A stretch of DNA of 7,502 nucleotides from Ignavibacteria bacterium (GTDB lineage: Bacteria > Bacteroidota > Ignavibacteria > UBA10030 > UBA6906). The notes below the pieces were generated by a model. It saw only the letters and a list, made by a program, of their open reading frames with translations, ran no database searches and was not told the DNA's origin. Of this stretch, positions 1 to 6,926 are shown one piece after another. The DNA lies in the NCBI GenBank assembly GCA_029859455.1, contig JAOUDE010000120.1, positions 1-7,502 on the forward strand, in the 5' to 3' direction. Position 1 is the stretch's first letter, and each line of letters starts with the position of its first letter. The position numbers were made by a program, and so were the translations under genes.

Positions 1-1092
1 ATCGTTCCGCTGATCGTCTCTGCGATTATCTCAGGCGTGACCAGCATCGGTAGCTCAGAGAGCTTCGGCAGGATGAGCTTCAAGACGATCAGTTACTATC
101 TTGTTACCTCGTTGCTGGCGATCCTGACCGGTCTGCTTCTCGTGAATCTCATCCAGCCGGGCAGCGGAGCGGAACTCGGGCTGTCGCAGGTGCCGGACGA
201 TCTGATGGAGAATGTAGGGAAGATCGGAGACACTCTGCTCGGTATTATTCCGACAAACCCGATTGACGCGATGGTCCGGGGGGATATGCTCCCGATCATC
301 TTCTTTTCGCTCCTCTTCGGTTTTTTTATCACACGTGTTCCGGATCCTTATCGCGGTTCCCTCACGACCTTCTTTCAGAGCGTGTTTGAAGTGATGATGA
401 AACTGACCCACTTCGTCATTCTGTTTACCCCTGTCGGCGTGTTCGCCCTGATGGCGAAAATTATCGCTGAAACGGGGTTCGAGGTGTTTGTCCCTCTGGC
501 GAGTTACATGGCAGCGGTGGCGGGAGGGCTGGCGATCCATGCATTCATCACACTCCCGATCCTGCTCTATCTCTTTGCCCGGGTGAATCCGGTTGCTCAT
601 ATGAAGGCGATGTCGGCGGCGCTGATGACGGCATTCTCGACCGCTTCCTCGTCTGCGACCCTCCCGCTGACAATCGACTCGGTTGAAAGGAATGCCGGGG
701 TGTCGAACAGAGTCAGTTCATTCGTGCTTCCTCTTGGAGCAACGATCAACATGGACGGGACAGCGCTGTATGAATGCGTCGCTGCGATGTTCATCGCACA
801 GGCATATGGCATCGAGTTGACGTTCCTCCAGCAGGGGGTGGTCGTCTTCACGGCATTGCTCGCAAGCATCGGTGCGGCCGGTATACCGATGGCAGGCCTC
901 GTGATGATCACGATTATTCTGGGTGCGGTCGGCCTGCCTCTGGAGGGAATTGCCCTGATTCTGGCAGTGGACAGGCCACTCGACATGCTGAGGACGGCAA
1001 CCAACGTCTGGAGTGACAGTTGCGGGACCGTCATTATTGCGAGGTCGGAAGGGGAAGAGAATTTGAAGGTTCTCGCCGGTGGTGCACGGTGA
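1..1092 (+). CDS. Sodium:dicarboxylate/glutamate symporter (DAACS family), 3' part, 5' end outside window
   Basis: Inner-membrane secondary transporter that imports acidic amino acids or C4-dicarboxylates with sodium or protons. The reading frame is open from base 1 with no start visible; 363 codons remain, so perhaps 40-70 N-terminal residues are missing from a family of usually about 400-430. Landmarks by window codon: serine-rich hairpin HP1 with SSSAT at 216-220, unwound TM7 motif NMDGT at 250-254, HP2 with GAAGIPMAGLV from 291, and the TM8 binding helix DRPLDMLRTATNVWSD at 324-339. TM8 keeps the residues matching GltPh Asp390, Asp394, Arg397, Thr398 and Asn401; the arginine (codon 331) is the known determinant of acidic side-chain or carboxylate binding. 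The stretch from FVLPLGATINMDGTALYE on resembles animal EAAT carriers more than DctA. It converges on the lyase gene 21 bp downstream. Family certain; exact substrate not. Confidence 0.95.
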   Translation: MVPLIVSAIISGVTSIGSSESFGRMSFKTISYYLVTSLLAILTGLLLVNLIQPGSGAELGLSQVPDDLMENVGKIGDTLLGIIPTNPIDAMVRGDMLPIIFFSLLFGFFITRVPDPYRGSLTTFFQSVFEVMMKLTHFVILFTPVGVFALMAKIIAETGFEVFVPLASYMAAVAGGLAIHAFITLPILLYLFARVNPVAHMKAMSAALMTAFSTASSSATLPLTIDSVERNAGVSNRVSSFVLPLGATINMDGTALYECVAAMFIAQAYGIELTFLQQGVVVFTALLASIGAAGIPMAGLVMITIILGAVGLPLEGIALILAVDRPLDMLRTATNVWSDSCGTVIIARSEGEENLKVLAGGAR

Positions 1093-1094
1093 GA
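1071..1094. terminator. Hairpin across the symporter stop codon, possible convergent terminator
   Basis: TCTCGCCG (1071-1078) can pair with CGGTGAGA (1087-1094) through eight positions, one of them G-U, around an 8-nt loop. It covers the symporter TGA at 1090-1092 and sits just beyond the end of the converging lyase gene, where a two-way terminator would be useful. Neither strand shows a proper T-run after the stem, so intrinsic termination is doubtful; it could also be chance pairing in coding sequence. Confidence 0.25.
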
Positions 1095-1113
1095 GGATGA
1101 ATGTTCAGGACCG

Positions 1114-4100
1114 TTATTTCAGTAGGATCATCTTTTGGATGAAACGGGTGCCTTCCACTTCCATTGTTGAGAAATAGACCCCGTCTGCCAGCGATCCGCC
1201 GCCGAACTCAACGGAGTGCTGCCCGGCCTGAACCGGGCCGTCAATAAGCCTGGCAACTTCCTGGCCGAGAATGTTGTACACCTTTAGAACGACATGAGCG
1301 TCATTCGGAATGCTGAAGGAAATGCGTGTTGTCGGGTTGAAAGGATTCGGGTAGTTCTGGTCGAGCCGCACTTCAGCCGGTTTTGCGGAAACGTCTGAAG
1401 TGATATTGGCCGGCATGGCGAATCCGGGGTTTCCGGTGATCGCAACATCATCGATATACACCCCCTCGCTGTTGAAACTGTCGCTCGAGTAGAAGACCCA
1501 TCGGAACTTGAAGAGCGGCCCTGCATCGGCCGGGACATCAAATGTTCGCTCGGTCCACACCTGTGAACCGGACCCGCTGCCGGAGAACCGTTCCAGCTCG
1601 ACCCATTGCGATCCCCGTTCATATTCCAGCCTCACATAATCCCTCACATCATACGTCCTGTACCATATCCAGTAGCTCATCCTGATGTTTGAGTAACCTG
1701 TGAGAGATACGCCGGGCACCTGAATGAGATAGGTGTTCTGGTTGACATCATAAGTCTGACCGGGTGCATTGCTGTTTGCCGCGCAGTAAACCGACTTCGT
1801 TCCGGTGTGGGCTCTTCCCCCCTGTGAGGTTGAAATATCTCCCCAGAAATCGAGGCCGCTTGCGGCATTCCAGTCAGATGTGAGCCAGTTGGCTCCGGGT
1901 ACGGTACCGGATTCGAATCCGTCAGAGAAGAGGGTACTCACCGGAGCGTTGAGGGCGATCGTAAAGTTTCCATCACTCTGGTCGGTTACTGTCGGATCGT
2001 TGACAGCGGTCAGCCTGATCAGGGCGGTGGCGGAGGGCGTGCGGGGAATCACCCAGGGATAACTGAGTGTATTCAGAGCGTTTGCCGCGATCAGAATCCA
2101 GTCGGTCCCGTTGAGGGAATACTCGATCTTCACCTGATTGATCGTTCCGGTTGATTCCCATTGAATGGAACGGAGAGAATCGGCAACGAGGGTTTCACCT
2201 CCGTTCGGAGAGACCACCGCCAGCATACGGTTCGTACCGATACCGTTGACGCCGGAGGAATAAGAGTGGAGCCATTCCTCCAGGTTGGAGTACCCGTCTC
2301 CGTCGGCGTCCCCATGCGGGTTCGGGGGAGTCGCCAGCGTCCGCGTATTCACCGCAAGAACGGGCCAGCCGCCGACATCGTCCTGGCTGTCAATCAACGA
2401 GCCAGTCCCGTACAGCACATCATTGATGATTCTGGTATCGACCGCATCGCGGTCTCCCGGGCGGGCGCCGGCGTTTGCAACCGCGTTCAGGCGCGCGATG
2501 CTGCCTGCCTTCGCCACCAGACCGGCCGGCCAGGCGGGAGCGTCCCCGACGAGGGGATTGAAGGCTGCATAATTGCCAAACGGATTATCGAACCCGTCCG
2601 AGAGGTTGTCCTCGAGATAGATTTCGGAACCGGGCAGCAGTGCCTTTGAGAGAGTGATCGGCGTTCCGGTATCGGTGTCGGTACCGGGAATGAACACGTT
2701 CCCTGCAAGGCTGCTCTTGTTGATAGCCCCTTCGCTGATCATCGTTGCACCATATTCGCCGCTGTTGTAGGTCACATTGTTCACATTCACCAGTGTGCGC
2801 GACTGTGACATCGGGTTCCGCTGGTTGTTGTGAGCCATGAGGTTTCCGACGAACGCAATGCTGTCATGACGGCCGCCGCTGTCCCCGCCGACCAGCAATC
2901 CCATGGAGTGCTGACCATCCGGATGAATGGAATGAAACAGGCCCTCACTGATGATACAGTATCTGATCGTGATGTCATGGTTTGTGTAGGTGCTGTTGGG
3001 ACTGTAGATCGATACATTCTCATCGATCCCCCAGCTGAACGAGCAATGGTCAACCACGATATTGTAGCAATCCTGCTCGTTCGAAAGGATCTCAAGACAA
3101 TCTCGCTCCAATGGTGCAGGCCCGGGCCCATCCCCGATTCTCACGCGGAGGTGCTGGAGAAGGACGTCGTGGGTACGTATCCGGATTCCCGCGCCGCGAA
3201 TAGTGATGCCGGGAGACGGAGCTGTTTGTCCCGCAACTGTGACAAAAGGTTTGTCAATCAGCAGCCAGTCGGTCAGGACGATTGTTCCGGAAACCTCGAA
3301 AATGATCACACGAGGGCCGCTCTGTAGGAGTGCATCCGCCAGTGACCCCGGTCCTGAAGGATTCAGGTTCGTGACTCTGATGATCTCGCCGCCCCGGCCG
3401 GCCGGGGTCGTGATACCCCATCCGGCTGCAAGAGGGAGAACAGGGATCTGTCCTTTATGCGTGATCGTGAAAACGTCGTCGCTCTGGTCGATAATGCTCG
3501 CATCGCTGGCGTCCGACACCCTGACATACACGTTCGATCCAGGCGCATTCGGAACCGCCCAATCATAGGTGAAATCGTTTGCAACAGCATCCTCGATCAG
3601 CAGCCACTGAATGCCGCCAAGTGAATATTCCAGCTTTACCTGGCTGATCGGGCCGGCAGTTTCCCACCTGATTTCCGCGACGGAATCCGCAACAAGAATT
3701 TCACCCCCGTTGGGTGAGACCAGACCGATCATCTTGTTGTTTTCGTCCCCACCCACGAGGGTTGTGTAGGAATGGATCCATTCCTCAAGATTCGTGTATC
3801 CGTCCCCGTCACTATCTCCATGCGGGTTCGGAGGGGTGACCAGAGGGCGGGTATTGACGGCCAGTGTTGGCCAGCCGCCGACGTCATCCTGGCTGTCGAT
3901 CAACGAACCTGTGCCGTTCAGGGCGTCAGCAATGATGCGCGCATCCACTTCATCCCGGTCCGTCGGCCGGGCACCGGCGTTCGCCAGCACATCCAGCCGT
4001 GTGGTGTTCGATGCTTCTGCGATGAGTCCCTGCGGCCAGAAGGGTGGCTGGTTGACAATCGGGTTGAATCCGGACCAGTTATGGTAAGGTGATTCATATC

Positions 4101-5040
4101 CGTCGGAACGGTTGTCCTCAAGATATACCAGGGATCCGGGAATGAGCTCGCTTGAGAGAGTGATAGGCGCACCGGTGTCTGTATCAGAACCGGGAATGAA
4201 GACATTGCCGACGAGACTGCTGTGATTGCGGAGGATATCGCTTGCGAGAGTTACCCCATAGTCACCGCAGTTGTAGGCCAGATTGTTTGCGAGAACAAGC
4301 GATCTGGAAAGGGAACTCGGATTGCGCTGGTTGTTATGAGCAAAGAGGTTGCTGATCAGTGAGATGCTGTCCTGTCTGCCGCCGGTGTTCCCCCCGATAT
4401 TGAGCCCCATCGAGCGGGCCCCCTTGGGATGCGAGGAGTTGTACAGACCTTCACTGGTGATGCAGTACCTGAACGTGATGTCGTGATTGGAATAAAGCGT
4501 GCTTGGGGAGTAAATCGATATGTTCTCATCGATCGCCCAGCTGAAGGAGCAATGGTCAACCACGATGTTGTAGCAGTTCTGAAAACTGGCAAGAATCTCG
4601 AGTCCGTCACGTTCCTGCGAGGGGGGGCCGCCCGGTTTGTCGCCAACCCTGACACGCAAGTGTTGAAGAAGAACGTCATGAGTCCTGATTCGGATACCCG
4701 CTCCGCGGATGGTGATTCCGGGTGATGGGGCTGTTTGTCCTGCCACGGTCACAAACGGATCGTCGATAAACAACCACTCATCAAGCACGATGGTGCCGGA
4801 TATCTCAAAGATAATAACACGCGGTTGGTCCTCGGCGAGTGCATCTCTCAGTGAACCTGGTCCCGAGGCATTCAGGTTGGTGACGCGGAGAATCGTGCCG
4901 CCGCGTCCGGCAGGTGTGGTAGTCCCCCAACCCTCGGCTCCGGGAATAACCGGAACCTGGGCAAATGAAACGAATGGAAGAAGTATGATGAGGAAGAGCG
5001 GGAAGACGAAGGAGCTCTTCTTCAGGTTAATCATCAGCAT
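1114..5040 (-). CDS. Secreted bimodular pectate lyase-like protein with T9SS C-terminal sorting domain
   Basis: A 1308-residue exported protein, probably a polysaccharide lyase (PL1-like parallel beta-helix) acting on pectin-type uronic acid polymers at the cell surface or outside. Order: Sec signal peptide 1-27 (hydrophobic core, cleavage after VSFA); lyase 1 at ~29-408; Ca-binding DSDGDGYTNLEEW at 409-421; Ig-like PNGGE domain ~439-527; lyase 2 at ~532-910; DADGDGYSNLEEW at 911-923; second Ig-like domain ~940-1029; jelly-roll/MAM-like domain ~1035-1205 ending in VYIDDVAITG; T9SS sorting domain ~1220-1308 with QNYPNPFNPTT. Likely active-site strands are VDHCSFSW (Asp162, Asp664), IDEN (Asp171/Glu172, Asp673/Glu674) and QRNP (Arg239, Arg741), present in both copies. 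Start: the frame also opens at a GTG at 5079, but that adds 13 charged residues before the signal peptide and has no ribosome site; ATG 5040 or ATG 5034 fits better. It lies downstream of the esterase-like gene but has its own promoter. Lyase fold is confident; substrate and activity of each copy are inferred. Confidence 0.88.
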   Translation of the reverse strand: MLMINLKKSSFVFPLFLIILLPFVSFAQVPVIPGAEGWGTTTPAGRGGTILRVTNLNASGPGSLRDALAEDQPRVIIFEISGTIVLDEWLFIDDPFVTVAGQTAPSPGITIRGAGIRIRTHDVLLQHLRVRVGDKPGGPPSQERDGLEILASFQNCYNIVVDHCSFSWAIDENISIYSPSTLYSNHDITFRYCITSEGLYNSSHPKGARSMGLNIGGNTGGRQDSISLISNLFAHNNQRNPSSLSRSLVLANNLAYNCGDYGVTLASDILRNHSSLVGNVFIPGSDTDTGAPITLSSELIPGSLVYLEDNRSDGYESPYHNWSGFNPIVNQPPFWPQGLIAEASNTTRLDVLANAGARPTDRDEVDARIIADALNGTGSLIDSQDDVGGWPTLAVNTRPLVTPPNPHGDSDGDGYTNLEEWIHSYTTLVGGDENNKMIGLVSPNGGEILVADSVAEIRWETAGPISQVKLEYSLGGIQWLLIEDAVANDFTYDWAVPNAPGSNVYVRVSDASDASIIDQSDDVFTITHKGQIPVLPLAAGWGITTPAGRGGEIIRVTNLNPSGPGSLADALLQSGPRVIIFEVSGTIVLTDWLLIDKPFVTVAGQTAPSPGITIRGAGIRIRTHDVLLQHLRVRIGDGPGPAPLERDCLEILSNEQDCYNIVVDHCSFSWGIDENVSIYSPNSTYTNHDITIRYCIISEGLFHSIHPDGQHSMGLLVGGDSGGRHDSIAFVGNLMAHNNQRNPMSQSRTLVNVNNVTYNSGEYGATMISEGAINKSSLAGNVFIPGTDTDTGTPITLSKALLPGSEIYLEDNLSDGFDNPFGNYAAFNPLVGDAPAWPAGLVAKAGSIARLNAVANAGARPGDRDAVDTRIINDVLYGTGSLIDSQDDVGGWPVLAVNTRTLATPPNPHGDADGDGYSNLEEWLHSYSSGVNGIGTNRMLAVVSPNGGETLVADSLRSIQWESTGTINQVKIEYSLNGTDWILIAANALNTLSYPWVIPRTPSATALIRLTAVNDPTVTDQSDGNFTIALNAPVSTLFSDGFESGTVPGANWLTSDWNAASGLDFWGDISTSQGGRAHTGTKSVYCAANSNAPGQTYDVNQNTYLIQVPGVSLTGYSNIRMSYWIWYRTYDVRDYVRLEYERGSQWVELERFSGSGSGSQVWTERTFDVPADAGPLFKFRWVFYSSDSFNSEGVYIDDVAITGNPGFAMPANITSDVSAKPAEVRLDQNYPNPFNPTTRISFSIPNDAHVVLKVYNILGQEVARLIDGPVQAGQHSVEFGGGSLADGVYFSTMEVEGTRFIQKMILLK
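1954..4956 (-). repeat. Internal tandem duplication of the lyase-Ca-Ig unit
   Basis: Two co-linear units encode about 499 and 498 residues: unit 1 at 3460-4956 and unit 2 at 1954-3447, separated by four codons. Each runs from the (V/I)PV(I/L)P opening through the beta-helix, the D-D-D-G Ca-motif and an Ig-like domain to a DQSD...FTI end. Some stretches are identical in protein, for example 37 consecutive residues starting PFVTVAGQ, while the DNA differs at many third positions, so this is an old, maintained duplication and not an assembly artefact or a recent copy. Confidence 0.95.
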
Positions 5041-5368
5041 GCGCGTTTTCTCATTGCGGCCTGGAGAACCGGCCTCCACCTGGGATGAGGAAATAGGGGG
5101 AGAACCGGTAGTTCGGGTCCTTACAGATGAATAGAGAAAATACGTAATCCATCACCTCATTGTCAAGTGAATCACGAGTGCCGGACAAAGAGAATCAGGA
5201 AATGAAGCGCAGGACGACTCACCCGAGGTGAATCGATGCGGGTTGATTTGTCAGCAAACCAGGGTTCGGTGGCGCGCTCATCAGGTCCCCCGACCTGTGA
5301 GCACCGTGTGAGGACTCAGCCCGATGCAGGTGAAACAGTGTCCGGGGCGAGTATTGTTCCCCCATTGT
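5041..5368. other. Intergenic region between lyase and esterase-like genes
   Basis: 328 bp without a convincing gene. It holds the lyase promoter at 5137-5166 on the minus strand. It also has a small perfect hairpin, CAGGTC-CCCC-GACCTG (5282-5297), about 70 bp after the esterase stop codon; no T-run follows it on the minus strand, so I do not call it a terminator. I saw no catabolite-type or other recognisable operator. Confidence 0.6.
5137..5166 (-). promoter_or_regulatory. Sigma70-type promoter for the lyase gene
   Basis: On the minus strand a perfect TTGACA -35 box (5161-5166) is followed after 18 bp by TATTTT (5137-5142). Transcription would begin near 5130, giving a leader of about 90 nt to ATG 5040. 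The pattern is the general bacterial sigma70 one and not the TAnnTTTG form of classical Bacteroidetes, in line with a divergent lineage. It suggests that the lyase can be transcribed independently of the upstream esterase-like gene. Confidence 0.55.
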
Positions 5369-6400
5369 TCAATTATCGAGCAGCCAGGGTGTGGCTGACG
5401 GGTCGCTCATGAGATACTCGAGAAGGAGTTGAGCGACCTTTATTCTTCCTGTCACAGACGGGTGGTTGCCGTCTCTGTCGTAATCATCAGGGCAGATCCA
5501 GGTCAATCCGTCGTTTCGCGGATTCAGCCCGTCCGCCCAGAGGTATGTCCCCCACGACAGCCATGGGGATGCCGGGTCGGAGCCTGAATACGTCAGACCA
5601 GGATCCCCGTTGATCTGGTCTTCAATGAGCCTCTTCACGGCCCACCCCTGGTAGTATGCAAAGGGTTCGAGGTTCAGCGGGGTGGTGCCGTAATTCCCAT
5701 AGATCCTGCTGGCAATGTAGCAGAGCTTCGCATTCGGGAACACATTCTTCAACAGCCGCATCGCGTCACTGAACCGCATCTTCAGGTCATCCGGATAGCC
5801 GGGGAATGTCGGGGCCACCACCGGGTGTGCTTCGGCCTGCTTGAACCAGATAATCTGGACCTGATCATGTGTGAGTCCTGCGGCGGACAGTTCGTCTGCG
5901 ATCACATCCCAGAACTCGTCCGCAGTGTCCAGCATCTTGTCGATATCTTTTCCACCCTGTGCGCCGTTGACCACAACGAGCGAAGGATGCCGTGAACGGA
6001 GCGTGTCGACCGCAAGCTGGAAGTATTCGAATTCCTGCATGGCGTTCGACATGCCGATCGATATCAGGACGATTTTCCCCGCATCGATATCGACCGTTCC
6101 ATCTGTCCCGAGAGGCTGGATTCCCTGGGCGATCGCAACACCGGCGCTGTCATGCCCGGAAGGCCTGATGTTGCTCCCTCCCGGGTAGAGGCCACCCTGG
6201 AGGCCCATATAGAAATCAGAGCCGAGATCGTTGATCGGCGTCAGCCCGACACAGGTGTTGGTACAAGTGTTGACGCTGCTGTAAGCGGGGCAGCCGTTTC
6301 CTGGTGGTCCATCGACAGCGGGCGGAGATTCCTCCTTGCACGATGAGATCGACAGCACACAGCTCAACAAAACAAGCCTCCACCACAAACTACTCTCCAT
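5369..6400 (-). CDS. SGNH-hydrolase-like lipoprotein, putative carbohydrate esterase
   Basis: A 343-residue predicted lipoprotein: hydrophobic leader ending in lipobox ISSC with Cys21 as the lipidated residue, then a Pro/Gly-rich linker and a small Cys cluster (Cys37, 46, 50). The body has the SGNH esterase order: LISIGMSN with candidate nucleophile Ser118, NGAQGG near 145-150 for the Gly block, WFKQAEAHP with Gln188 and Glu190 where sialate/xylan-type acetylesterases have a Gln-Gly-Glu block, and DGNHPS with Asp310 and His313 spaced D-x-x-H as in the catalytic dyad. Function is inferred: SGNH enzymes of this kind often deacetylate polysaccharides, and the next gene in the same direction is a pectate lyase-like protein, so acetylated pectin is a reasonable guess. 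Start: ATG 6400 has an AAGGAA site seven bases upstream; a TTG two codons earlier has no usable spacing. The exact family is not recognised, and the missing GxND block leaves some doubt. Confidence 0.8.
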   Translation of the reverse strand: MESSLWWRLVLLSCVLSISSCKEESPPAVDGPPGNGCPAYSSVNTCTNTCVGLTPINDLGSDFYMGLQGGLYPGGSNIRPSGHDSAGVAIAQGIQPLGTDGTVDIDAGKIVLISIGMSNAMQEFEYFQLAVDTLRSRHPSLVVVNGAQGGKDIDKMLDTADEFWDVIADELSAAGLTHDQVQIIWFKQAEAHPVVAPTFPGYPDDLKMRFSDAMRLLKNVFPNAKLCYIASRIYGNYGTTPLNLEPFAYYQGWAVKRLIEDQINGDPGLTYSGSDPASPWLSWGTYLWADGLNPRNDGLTWICPDDYDRDGNHPSVTGRIKVAQLLLEYLMSDPSATPWLLDN

Positions 6401-6407
6401 CCTCAAT

Positions 6408-6413
6408 TTCCTT
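6408..6413 (-). promoter_or_regulatory. Ribosome binding site of the esterase-like gene
   Basis: AAGGAA on the minus strand ends seven bases before ATG 6400. It settles the start at 6400 over the in-frame TTG at 6406, which would lie only one or two bases from the site. Confidence 0.7.
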
Positions 6414-6482
6414 TTGCCTTTCTGTTGCTGCCGTATGTGGTTCTCCCTTTACACCGTTGCCGGTAGTTCTAACTCAGTATTA

Positions 6483-6511
6483 ATAATAGGGTTCGAGACG
6501 GAGAATATCAA
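6483..6511 (-). promoter_or_regulatory. Sigma70-type promoter for the esterase-like gene
   Basis: On the minus strand TTGATA (6506-6511) is followed after exactly 17 bp by TATTAT (6483-6488). The start point would be near 6476, leaving a leader of about 75 nt before ATG 6400. Both boxes have one mismatch to consensus and ideal spacing. Confidence 0.6.
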
Positions 6512-6689
6512 GGGATTAAGAGAGCAGGCGGAAATGGGGAAGGGGGTCAGGTGTTACTTGCGTCGAGTCACACCGATAGAGAGCGGCGTGTGATTTTGCA
6601 TTCTGCATGGTCTGGCTCTGAATTGCCCGGGGAAAGGAGCGGGAGAGCAAAGGAGCTTCAGCGTCGTCGCTTCTGCGGATTTCATGCTC

Positions 6690-6718
6690 TTGTAACTCCG
6701 ACCGCCGTTCAGTATCTT
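6690..6718 (+). promoter_or_regulatory. Possible promoter upstream of tRNA-Arg
   Basis: TTGTAA (6690-6695), 17 bp, then TATCTT (6713-6718). It is the best-looking plus-strand pair in the gap, but it would start the transcript about 120 nt before the tRNA, so a long processed leader is needed. Plausible, not compelling. Confidence 0.25.
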
Positions 6719-6825
6719 TATTTTGCTTCGATCACGTCAATCATTCAGTCGCCGGGAGGCACGGTACCCATTTACAGTAGGCACTTCTGGGCCTCAGATG
6801 ACGCGAAATGAGATTGCGAACTGGC

Positions 6826-6842
6826 GAAAACAGGCTGTTTTC
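6826..6842. promoter_or_regulatory. Perfect 17-bp palindrome just before the tRNA
   Basis: GAAAACAG and CTGTTTTC flank a single central base, three bases before the tRNA 5' end. As DNA it has the form of a dimeric protein binding site; as RNA it could form a six-pair stem with a five-base loop at the RNase P cleavage side. It is not a LexA box, since the half-site order is ACAG then CTGT. Role unknown. Confidence 0.3.
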
Positions 6843-6845
6843 AAC

Positions 6846-6918
6846 GCCCTCATAGCTCAACAGGATAGAGCACAGGTTTCCTAAACCTGGAATCGGGGTT
6901 CGAGTCCCTGTGAGGGCA
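6846..6918 (+). tRNA. tRNA-Arg (anticodon CCT)
   Basis: Complete cloverleaf of 73 nt that reads AGG arginine codons. Acceptor GCCCTCA (6846-6852) pairs with TGAGGGC (6911-6917); D stem GCTC/GAGC (6855-6858, 6868-6871); anticodon stem CAGGT/ACCTG (6873-6877, 6885-6889) with loop TTCCTAA and anticodon CCT at 6880-6882; T arm CGGGG/CCCTG with loop TTCGAGT (6899-6905), one G-T pair. The discriminator base is A6918. CCA is not encoded (ACA follows), so the 3' end must be added by the CCA enzyme. Its antisense strand gives the well-known false open frames with TRTPIPGLGN-type peptides. Confidence 0.96.
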
Positions 6919-6926
6919 CAAGTCAT

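Larger units (their letters stand above)
6407..6845. other. Intergenic region between esterase-like gene and tRNA-Arg
   Basis: 439 bp. It carries the esterase promoter (6483-6511, minus), a possible plus-strand promoter (6690-6718) and a palindrome directly before the tRNA (6826-6842). TCACAC (6568-6573) and GTGTGA (6588-6593) are complementary with 14 bases between, a weak structure. A plus-strand open frame at 6551-6811 has no similarity I recognise, no ribosome site and low-complexity charged sequence; I regard it as non-coding. Confidence 0.55.

Noticed and set aside
55..600. 181-residue minus-strand open frame opposite the symporter
   Set aside because: Its charged, low-complexity protein mirrors a strongly conserved membrane protein on the other strand.
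1805..5134. Several plus-strand open frames of 80-165 residues opposite the lyase gene
   Set aside because: They recur at matching places in the two duplicated units, as expected for shadows of the real gene, and have no recognisable domains.
5282..5297. CAGGTC-CCCC-GACCTG hairpin as terminator of the esterase-like gene
   Set aside because: Perfect six-pair stem, but no T-run follows on the minus strand and it is about 70 bp after the stop codon.
6568..6593. TCACAC...GTGTGA inverted repeat as a CRP-type site
   Set aside because: The half-sites are in the opposite order and spaced 14 bases apart, unlike TGTGA-N6-TCACA.
6551..6811. 86-residue plus-strand open frame before the tRNA
   Set aside because: No ribosome site, no recognisable similarity and composition typical of non-coding DNA.
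6846..6918. tRNA-Arg as attachment site of an integrated element
   Set aside because: No integrase gene and no second copy of the tRNA 3' end was seen in the window.
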